Shown here piece by piece: positions 1 through 4,950 of a stretch of 5,307 bases of DNA (the stretch's first letter is position 1; each line of letters begins with the position of its first letter). Source of the DNA: a bacterium (GTDB lineage: Bacteria; Patescibacteriota; Microgenomatia; Daviesbacterales; UBA10151); contig DAHXOS010000022.1 of assembly GCA_027364775.1 (NCBI GenBank), forward strand, positions 1-5,307. Direction: 5' to 3'. The notes under the pieces are model-generated. The model ran no database searches and was not told the DNA's origin. It saw nothing but the letters and a program-made list of their open reading frames with translations. The position numbers and the translations under genes are program-made.

Positions 1-37
<37 letters not shown>

Positions 38-57
38 GTTTTTCCTAAACTAGATTA

Positions 58-82
58 CGCTGGAAAATTTAATTTTTCCGCG
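58..82 (-). other. Stem-loop just upstream of 16S, possible processing or leader helix
   Basis: On the minus strand CGC-GGAAAA pairs with TTTTCC-GCG (one bulged A at 61, loop ATTAAA), giving nine base pairs. It ends about 20 nt before the estimated mature 16S 5' end. A local leader helix or part of the rRNA maturation signal is the natural reading. The usual long processing stem pairs with sequence beyond the 16S 3' end, which is outside the window. Confidence 0.45.
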
Positions 83-178
83 AATTCATTGATTTGGAAT
101 TGACAAGAATGCAAACTCTTAAAAAGCTATACGCTTCCTCATTTGTTTGACTCTTGTTCGTTACATTCATACATACTG

Positions 179-187
179 AATATAACA
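179..187 (-). promoter_or_regulatory. Candidate second 16S promoter (extended -10)
   Basis: The minus strand reads TG-T-TATATT, an extended -10 element, with the hexamer at 184 to 179. Transcription would start near 172, about 135 nt before mature 16S and after the leader terminator. No good -35 element is present at 16-18 bp spacing (best is CTGAAG). It matters because it could supply 16S transcripts that do not have to pass the terminator at 246-280. Evidence is the hexamer alone. Confidence 0.3.
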
Positions 188-245
188 ATTTCCCACCACT
201 CTTCAGAGCACAAATGTGCTGTTTATTTTTACCCAAATTTTGAGC

Positions 246-280
246 AAAAAAAACCGAAGAGTGATTTTATATCTTCGGTT
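246..280 (-). terminator. Rho-independent terminator inside the 16S leader
   Basis: On the minus strand AACCGAAGA (280-272) pairs perfectly with TCTTCGGTT (260-252) around an 11-nt loop, and the 3' arm runs into eight consecutive T (253-246). On the plus strand the same hairpin is followed by GTTGTTAACG, with no T-tract, so the signal is directional. It lies about 115 nt after the predicted start of the strong promoter at 368-396 and about 210 nt before 16S. It could end a short RNA, end the upstream methyltransferase unit, or act as an attenuator. Confidence 0.75.
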
Positions 281-361
281 GTTAACGTGCGTTTTAACTT
301 GTGAGAAGTATTCTTTATCTGTTTCTTTCGAACTTTCTCCAGCTACGCATTGTTAATGCGT
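246..361 (-). ncRNA. Candidate small structured RNA or attenuated rRNA leader
   Basis: A transcript from the promoter at 368-396 to the terminator would be about 115 nt. It can form four successive hairpins: CGCATT/AATGCG at 360-346, which is the very 5' end; GAGAAAGT/ACTTCTC with one bulged A, 339-332 with 309-303; GTTAA/TTAAC, 298-294 with 281-285; and the 9-bp terminator stem. I do not recognise a known RNA family: there is no SRP RNA core, tRNA shape or riboswitch core that I can identify. It may be an independent small RNA or simply the attenuated 5' leader of the rRNA operon. Confidence 0.4.
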
Positions 362-367
362 GAAAGT

Positions 368-396
368 ATTTTAACTTAAGAGGGAGCCTATGTCAA
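368..396 (-). promoter_or_regulatory. Strong sigma70-type promoter facing 16S (P1)
   Basis: The minus strand has TTGACA (396-391, perfect -35), a 17-bp spacer, and TAAAAT (373-368, five of six matches to TATAAT). Transcription should start at about 361, exactly at the edge of a CGCATT-AAC-AATGCG hairpin. The -35 element begins 7 bp after the stop codon of the acidic protein gene. It is the best promoter in the window, as expected for an rRNA operon. Confidence 0.8.
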
Positions 397-403
397 CCAA
401 GTT

Positions 404-1003
404 TTAGGAGGTTTGTTTCAGTAAATCTTCTAAAGGTAAAAAGTCATTAGTTGCTGAGGGTATAGAGGCTTGTTCTGATTGAGGCAGAGGTAAGGTAGCT
501 TTAGGTTGTTCCTTAATAATAGCAGTCACTGTTACCCCACCTTGCTCTAAATTTTGAGCATAGATTAAACCTTTCTCAGAAAGTATCACTTCACCAATAA
601 TCACTGGTTTTTCGGCTTCTTCAAAAGGTATTAATTGATTTGTGATTGGTACTATCTCTGTCCAGCTTCTGCCTTCGTGCAAAGCTTCTTCTATAGGTAC
701 TTCTCCTCTTTCTTCTAATTTTGAAACTATCATCTTGGCTGCATTTAAACTATCGGCTACTATTTCACAAGCTTCAAAAGTTTGACTAACCTGAGCAAAA
801 TCCCCAACCTGATAGACTCTTAACATTCCAGGCCGTAATGCTGCCTGCTGCTCTACCCTTGTATCATTAAATTGATCTAACAATCCTCCTGGAGTAACCC
901 TTTGGTCAAAAATATCAAAATTATCAGAAACTGGTTGTTCCTTTGGAGCAATGCTATTTGCTCTACCTATAAAGATGTCTAATGCTTTATCAATATTGAC
1001 CAT
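404..1003 (-). CDS. Acidic soluble protein of unknown function
   Basis: This 199-residue protein is not one I recognise. It has no membrane segment or signal peptide, so it is probably cytoplasmic. It is strongly acidic, with about 31 Asp/Glu against 16 Lys/Arg. A polar, probably flexible N-terminal third (to about residue 58) is followed by a likely folded core (about 60-165, from LRVYQVGDF to VTVTAIIKE) with alternating helix- and strand-like stretches. The last 30 residues are rich in Pro, Ser and Gln and end in an amphipathic NDFLPLEDLLKQ tail, which could be a short binding motif. The ATG start lies 21 nt after the methyltransferase stop on the same strand, so the two are probably co-transcribed. 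No clear Shine-Dalgarno precedes it. It ends just before the 16S promoter. The reading frame is confident; the function is open. Confidence 0.85.
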   Translation of the reverse strand: MVNIDKALDIFIGRANSIAPKEQPVSDNFDIFDQRVTPGGLLDQFNDTRVEQQAALRPGMLRVYQVGDFAQVSQTFEACEIVADSLNAAKMIVSKLEERGEVPIEEALHEGRSWTEIVPITNQLIPFEEAEKPVIIGEVILSEKGLIYAQNLEQGGVTVTAIIKEQPKATLPLPQSEQASIPSATNDFLPLEDLLKQTS

Positions 1004-1024
1004 AGTTTGAGCTTATTTTACTCT

Positions 1025-1567
1025 TTATTTGGCTAAATTCAAGCCAGCAGAACCCAAGGCATGATATAAAACAATTGCCAAGGACACCATCACATTTAAG
1101 GACACATTTACTCCATGCATAGGTAGCTCGACAATAGCATCACATTCTTTTAGCACTTCTTCTGACACCCCATAACTTTCATGCCCAACTATTAAAGCCA
1201 TTGGTTTTTTATATTTAAACTGTGTATAAGGAATTGAATCTTTAGATTGCTCTATAGCAATAATTTTAATATCTTGAGTCTCAGCTCTTAAATCATTAAT
1301 CACTTGGAGCGCACTCTCAGCATATTCCCACTCTACCCAGTTAGTGGTATTAATAGAAGCTTTTTTAATCCTGTGGTTAGGTGGAGTTTCAGTTCTGCCA
1401 CAAAGATATAACCTTTTTATAGCAGCAGCATCAGACAATCTAAAAATTGACCCTATATTATAGGTATCTAGAACATTATCTAAGATAATATAGATCTCAT
1501 TTTTGGAGAGGGTTTCACCAACTCTCTCCCCTTTCCAGGCTCTTAATTTTTTGGCATTTAATTTCAC
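1025..1567 (-). CDS. TrmH/SpoU-family RNA 2'-O-methyltransferase
   Basis: This is a 180-residue SPOUT-class methyltransferase expected to transfer a methyl group from S-adenosylmethionine to a ribose 2'-OH of tRNA or rRNA. The three SpoU motifs are visible: NIGSIFR (N37, G39, R43, with the catalytic-type Arg), IVGHESYG (residues 126-133), and ELPMHGVNVSLNV (147-159), which forms part of the knotted cofactor site. The usual GNE of motif 2 reads GHE here. It is only the catalytic domain, without the N-terminal L30e-like RNA-binding domain of larger members, so the exact target (tRNA G18, tRNA position 34, or rRNA) cannot be named. The start is GTG at 1567-1565; no in-frame ATG lies near it. A TATAAT at 1576-1581 sits so close that the mRNA would be essentially leaderless. 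The acidic protein gene follows on the same strand. Confidence 0.93.
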   Translation of the reverse strand: MKLNAKKLRAWKGERVGETLSKNEIYIILDNVLDTYNIGSIFRLSDAAAIKRLYLCGRTETPPNHRIKKASINTTNWVEWEYAESALQVINDLRAETQDIKIIAIEQSKDSIPYTQFKYKKPMALIVGHESYGVSEEVLKECDAIVELPMHGVNVSLNVMVSLAIVLYHALGSAGLNLAK

Positions 1568-1575
1568 AGGTAGAA

Positions 1576-1581
1576 ATTATA
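1576..1581 (-). promoter_or_regulatory. -10 element for the methyltransferase gene, near-leaderless start
   Basis: The minus strand has a perfect TATAAT at 1581-1576, and the GTG start codon follows eight bases later (1567). Transcription would begin between about 1571 and 1567, leaving a 0-4 nt leader. No convincing -35 is seen at 16-18 bp. A competing promoter for the same gene is TTCGCA (1665-1660), 16 bp, TATAAT (1643-1638), which would give a leader of about 65 nt. Confidence 0.5.
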
Positions 1582-1610
1582 CCTTGAAAAGCTAAAAGTT
1601 GCTATCTTCT

Positions 1611-1637
1611 TTGTTAATTATAAAGCTGTGCTATAAT
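1611..1637 (+). promoter_or_regulatory. Promoter for the exported metallopeptidase gene
   Basis: An extended -10, TG-C-TATAAT (1629-1637), has a TTGTTA -35-like element at 1611-1616 with a short 15-bp spacer. The start should lie at about 1643-1644, giving a leader of roughly 50 nt. The -10 is half of a perfect 14-bp palindrome, CTATAATATTATAG (1631-1644), whose other half is a TATAAT on the minus strand, so this may be a symmetric divergent promoter core. Confidence 0.6.
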
Positions 1638-1642
1638 ATTAT

Positions 1643-1660
1643 AGGACAATAAATTGTCCT
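1643..1660. promoter_or_regulatory. Perfect inverted repeat at the divergent promoter: operator or mRNA 5' hairpin
   Basis: AGGACAAT-AA-ATTGTCCT is a perfect palindrome with 8-bp arms. It begins at the predicted start of the metallopeptidase transcript and fills the spacer between TTCGCA and TATAAT of a possible minus-strand promoter for the methyltransferase. As DNA it looks like a dimeric repressor operator able to block both directions; as RNA it would put the mRNA 5' end in a stem (7 bp, 4-nt loop). The sequence does not decide between these. Confidence 0.55.
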
Positions 1661-1676
1661 GCGAACTAAAGGTTCT

Positions 1677-1681
1677 AAGGA
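1677..1681 (+). promoter_or_regulatory. Ribosome binding site fixing the metallopeptidase start
   Basis: AAGGA lies 11 nt before the ATG at 1693, slightly far but the only Shine-Dalgarno-like sequence here. It supports ATG 1693 over the in-frame TTG at 1654, which lies inside the inverted repeat and lacks a binding site. Confidence 0.55.
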
Positions 1682-1692
1682 AAATAAAATAT

Positions 1693-2724
1693 ATGTCTGT
1701 AGATAATAAATTAGAAGGAAGATTAATAATTCCTGATAGATCAATTAATAAAACTCCACCCTTTAACCAGTTATTTGGTGAACGTAAAACACGTAGAGAT
1801 TTATTAAAAGGAGCAGCGTTATTTTTTGGCGGGGCAGCTGCTTTAAAAGCCTCCGCTACATTAGCAGAAGAAAATACTGAACCATCTATTGATATTGCTG
1901 GCGTCCAAATTAAACCCCCAGGAGAAGTATTACCTAATGAAGCCACATTAACCGAAAATACATATATTTATAATCCAAGCGAGGTGACAGATAAAGATAT
2001 AGATTACATTAAAAAGGCTGAAAAAAATATTCGTGAAATTGCTACTGCCGAATTCGCTTTTGCCTTTGTTACTCCACTCACCTTTACTATTTCAGCAGAT
2101 CCTACAGCAGGACAAGAAGCTAGACCTCCTGATCAAGTCTTCTATTCAACTAAAAGTAACGCCTGGCTATCCGCTTATATGAAATCAGAACAAAACAGAG
2201 ATTTAAGAAGGGTAACCAATGCTGGACACGAAATTGGACATACCTTAACTTATGCTTTTAATCCAGAAGTTGCATTATTAAGGATTAAATCAGCCCAAAA
2301 CACTTCTTATGGAGGGCCAGCTTGGCTATGGGAAGGAAGTGCTGAATGGATCACATATAAGGCTGCCGGAAATGCGGGGATGATGAGTTTTCAATCTGCC
2401 AGAGAGTGCCAACCTTCTGCTGTGTTATCTAATAATACAGCTTCAATTAGAATGCTAGAATCTAGAACTGATTTTAACAAAACACCAGGCAACAACTATG
2501 CAGCTGCTTTCCAAGCTGTTGCAATGTTAATAGAAATGAAGGGTCCAATGGCGCTCCGAGCATATTATGAGGGTCTAAGCCCTGAGTCGGCTTCTGAGGG
2601 TCAATGGCAGGATGTTTTTCAGTTGGTCTTTGGAATTAATATTGAGGACTTCTATCAAAAATATGACGCTTGGAGACAAGCATATACCCAACCAAATCCA
2701 GGTGTCTGTTCTTATAGATCATAA
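1693..2724 (+). CDS. Tat-exported zinc metallopeptidase (gluzincin type, peptidase MA-like)
   Basis: This 343-residue protein probably hydrolyses peptides outside the cytoplasmic membrane. HEIGH at residues 179-183 is the HExxH zinc motif (H179 and H183 bind zinc, E180 is the catalytic base). WLWEGSAEW follows, with E214, 31 residues on, as the likely third ligand, the arrangement of gluzincins of the peptidase MA group. Before it, TRRDLLKGAALFFGGAAAL (residues 33-51) has the form of a twin-arginine signal: RR at 34-35, a hydrophobic stretch, then Ala-rich sequence ending near ASATLA-EE (about residue 58). It is preceded by an unusual 30-residue polar extension. Tat export would mean the enzyme is folded, perhaps metal-loaded, before export. 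The mature part has only two cysteines (C239 and C339), which could form a disulfide. The gene ends 4 bp from the convergent glycosyltransferase gene, with no terminator between. Substrate unknown. Confidence 0.88.
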   Translation: MSVDNKLEGRLIIPDRSINKTPPFNQLFGERKTRRDLLKGAALFFGGAAALKASATLAEENTEPSIDIAGVQIKPPGEVLPNEATLTENTYIYNPSEVTDKDIDYIKKAEKNIREIATAEFAFAFVTPLTFTISADPTAGQEARPPDQVFYSTKSNAWLSAYMKSEQNRDLRRVTNAGHEIGHTLTYAFNPEVALLRIKSAQNTSYGGPAWLWEGSAEWITYKAAGNAGMMSFQSARECQPSAVLSNNTASIRMLESRTDFNKTPGNNYAAAFQAVAMLIEMKGPMALRAYYEGLSPESASEGQWQDVFQLVFGINIEDFYQKYDAWRQAYTQPNPGVCSYRS

Positions 2725-2728
2725 AACC

Positions 2729-4300
2729 TTATTTCTTGTTCATTAATAATATTTTTATATTACTACCTACAAAGACTTCTTTATTAAAATCGTACAAGGG
2801 AAATTTTGAATGAAAAAAATCTATACAATCTTGTTTTAAATAATTAGTTCGCTGATTATAACAAGCTAAGAACACGACACTGTTATCATTAAGCGGTTTA
2901 AAATTCTGACCGTCATTATTATCTAATTTAACAAATTTGTAATTAAATAGCCTTTCCAGAGGCACCCATAATACCGCATTACTTACATATTTGTTTCCTG
3001 TTCTAAAAGAACTGATCTGGAAAAACCTATAATCTTCATAACGGTTATCTTTTTTTAACTTAATTACTTCTTGCTTAACTGCTGCTGAAGCACTATCTAT
3101 TTCCTTTTTTTGTGAAAAGTCTAAAAAATGCTGATTAAATCTAAAACCATTGGTGGCGGCAAAAAGGGCTAACATTAAAAATAAATAACCTAAAATTCCC
3201 TTTAATTTCCATTTATTGAGGTGGAGTGTAGACCTTGAGAAAATAATAAAAAACAATCCAATTGAAGGATTAATATATTCCTGAAAGTTTTCTGATTTAA
3301 TAAAAGCTCCTAAGAATAAATTCAAAACTATCGCTAAAAGCAACAATATCTCCCAAAATACCTTTTTCATGTTAAAGAATAAATTAACTATCCCTGTGAT
3401 AAGCACGAGATAAAAAAGAAGCTTCACAAAAATATTAATTTGTCCTAAAGCAGGAAATAAAAGATAAACAAAAATATTGAGATTCTTAATCAAGTTAATA
3501 TAAATTTGGATAGGATCATAGATAAAAGCAGGATTATCATAACTTAATAACTGGTAGTAATTAACATGACTTTGGATACCATAGCTAATCAATGGTCCTA
3601 AAGAAGCCAACAATATGATAATGAAAGCTGCAAAAAGATACAGCAAATATGTTTTTGGCAGATTCATTCTTATAACCACTAAATACCATACGATGAAAGG
3701 TATCAAAGGTAGGATACTAAGTGCCGAATAATGAATATTAATAGCTAGTATATAAATTAATAAACCTAGGGGTAAGAAAATAAACTTTCTTGTAAAAAAA
3801 CATAAAATAAAAAGATAATAGCTCAAATAAATAAACGGAGTCACCAAGTGAGGTTGGAATAGATAACTTGAGTTGGTTAGAGATACATTGCTGAACCCAT
3901 AGATAAGGGCACTCAAAAAACCCGTTTTAAAATTCCATATCTTATTTGCTATTAAAAATACTAAAAAAACTGACAGCACTTGCAGAATAATGTTGATAAA
4001 TTGTAGATATAATATATCCTGATAAAAAAATAAGAATGAAGCAATAAGATAATAGTATATTGGGCTGCTTCGAACTATTTTAAGAGCACTGCTCTAAGGA
4101 CCGGTCATCAAAAACTCTTGATAATTTAATATATGTGTTGCCACCAGATAGTCTCTGCTAGTTTCTCCACCTCCTTCTGCTAAAGGGTAATCAATTGAGT
4201 AAAAACGGATTAATATAATAAAATAGAATAGCGTAAATAGAAAAACATGTTTTAGGCTGAAACTTCTAAGAGGTAATTTCAAGAACCTTTTATTAAACAT
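2729..4300 (-). pseudogene. GT-C membrane glycosyltransferase (GT39/ArnT-like) interrupted by one in-frame TAG
   Basis: Read through, this is a 523-codon polytopic membrane protein of the lipid-linked sugar transferase type (PMT/ArnT/RgtABCD-like), which transfers a sugar from a polyprenyl-phosphate donor on the outer membrane face. Codons 1-68 give the first membrane helix (about 15-34) and the acidic first loop with E42, E46 and R49-D50, as in GT-C active sites. Codon 69 is TAG (4096-4094). Codons 70-107 continue in the same frame with SSPIYYYLIA and another membrane segment, and the rest holds about ten helices, the HYSAL motif, and a soluble C-terminal domain of about 130 residues. The piece after the stop could begin at GTG 3979, but this has no binding site and would lack the active-site loop. 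A recent nonsense mutation is likeliest; readthrough or an assembly error are alternatives. No insertion, deletion or second lesion is seen. Confidence 0.8.
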
Positions 4301-4321
4301 TAAGTAAAATCACTTTAGAAC

Positions 4322-4350
4322 TTGCTTCTATCCATCTGATTTATTATATT
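4322..4350 (+). promoter_or_regulatory. Promoter for the cupredoxin-like gene, predicted leaderless
   Basis: TTGCTT (4322-4327), a 17-bp spacer and TATATT (4345-4350) make a good sigma70-type promoter. The predicted start, 7-8 bases after the -10, coincides with the ATG at 4358, so the mRNA would begin at or next to its start codon. No Shine-Dalgarno is present. Confidence 0.55.
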
Positions 4351-4353
4351 ATA
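4343..4353 (-). promoter_or_regulatory. Candidate promoter for the glycosyltransferase gene
   Basis: Two overlapping TATAAT hexamers occur on the minus strand (4353-4348 and 4348-4343), giving a start near 4336-4341 and a leader of about 40 nt. A weak -35 candidate, TTTACG (4378-4373), is 19 bp from the first hexamer and lies inside the neighbouring coding region. The same AT-rich block carries the divergent promoter of the cupredoxin-like gene, so the two would compete for polymerase. No Shine-Dalgarno is seen before ATG 4300. Confidence 0.35.
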
Positions 4354-4357
4354 TTTG

Positions 4358-4909
4358 ATGAGTACTAAAGTACGTAAACCATTTAATTATCAATATCCGG
4401 TACTTGCAGGTCTTATAATTCTTTCAGTTATTTTGGGAACCTTAATTTTAAAACCGAGCTTTAAAGATGGACAAATAAATCCTCCAACAAAAACTCCAGT
4501 CAACAAACAAACTCAACTTTTGGTAGGTTCACCTCGACCATTTCCTAGTAGTTTATCAGCCGATGAAATTGCAGTGCTAAACCCACCTCCACCTAATGCT
4601 AACAAGACAGACAAGGATAAGCATTTTGCTTTGGTTACAAAACTGGCTCAAGATGCCTCAGAATTAAATCTAAATAAATGTAATCTTCCTTCACCTTTAG
4701 TTTTAAAAACTAAACTAGGTGCAAATATTAATATTAAAAACGATGACAATAAAGATCATGTTATCGTATTGGATCAAGGCAACAAATTTACAGTTCCGGC
4801 AAACAAAACCTTAGCACTTAAAGTTAACTTCCCTTACGGACAGGGTGCTTATGGTTACCTTTGCGATGACCTTCCTGGTGTAATCGGCTTTTTCTTGGTT
4901 ACTCCTTAA
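4358..4909 (+). CDS. Membrane-anchored cupredoxin-like protein with a degenerate copper site
   Basis: This is a 183-residue protein. A single membrane segment (about 13-31, YPVLAGLIILSVILGTLIL) acts as an uncleaved anchor or signal. A Pro-rich linker (about 40-82, with NPPTKTP, PRPFPSS and NPPPPN) leads to a C-terminal domain (about 105-183) outside the membrane. That domain has the cupredoxin layout: a strand with N-D-D-N-K-D-H134, the GNKFTVPANKT hairpin, then YGYLC169 and a final strand GFFLV. The usual ending is C-x2-H-P-x-M-x-G; here the ligand positions are L172 and V175, so the second His and the Met are gone while H134, C169, P173 and G177 remain. C108 could form a disulfide with C169. 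Electron transfer by a normal type 1 copper site is therefore unlikely; a structural, binding or altered metal role is inferred. ATG 4358 is preferred to the adjacent in-frame TTG 4355. The next gene follows after 41 bp. Confidence 0.8.
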   Translation: MSTKVRKPFNYQYPVLAGLIILSVILGTLILKPSFKDGQINPPTKTPVNKQTQLLVGSPRPFPSSLSADEIAVLNPPPPNANKTDKDKHFALVTKLAQDASELNLNKCNLPSPLVLKTKLGANINIKNDDNKDHVIVLDQGNKFTVPANKTLALKVNFPYGQGAYGYLCDDLPGVIGFFLVTP

Positions 4910-4950
4910 TATTTCTATACTTCAAATTTTAAGGTAAACTTAAAATAGTG

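Noticed and set aside
112..119. CAAACTCT, a second copy of the 16S start octamer (AGAGTTTG on the minus strand) in the leader
   Set aside because: Only eight bases match and the following sequence (CATTCTTG) differs from 16S, so a duplicated or fragmentary 16S gene is not supported.
207..230. AGCACA-AA-TGTGCT followed by GTTTATTTTT on the plus strand, resembling a terminator
   Set aside because: The stem is short (5 bp once a workable loop is allowed), the T-tract is broken, and no plus-strand gene or promoter lies upstream. It is more simply a small hairpin in the minus-strand 16S leader.
315..350. Tiny minus-strand reading frame with four Arg (MRSWRKFERNR) in the leader, as a possible attenuator peptide
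   Set aside because: No Shine-Dalgarno precedes it, its ATG is buried in the 5' hairpin at 346-360, and eleven codons are easily open by chance.
1654..1692. In-frame TTG at 1654 as an earlier start for the metallopeptidase
   Set aside because: It lies within the inverted repeat only about 11 nt from the predicted transcript start, without a binding site; ATG 1693 has AAGGA upstream.
1614..1946. Open frame of 110 codons on the minus strand
   Set aside because: It covers the divergent promoter region and lies antisense to the start of the metallopeptidase gene, has no recognisable domain, and the sense gene has clear motifs.
2729..3979. The 416-residue membrane protein starting at GTG 3979 as a separate gene
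   Set aside because: The upstream 38 codons are open in the same frame and hold membrane and SPIYYY sequence continuing the protein. The GTG has no binding site and the product would lack the acidic first loop needed for GT-C activity.
4362..4373. GTACT-AA-AGTAC inverted repeat at the start of the cupredoxin-like gene
   Set aside because: Short 5-bp arms within codons of the gene; no promoter element or partner site supports an operator.
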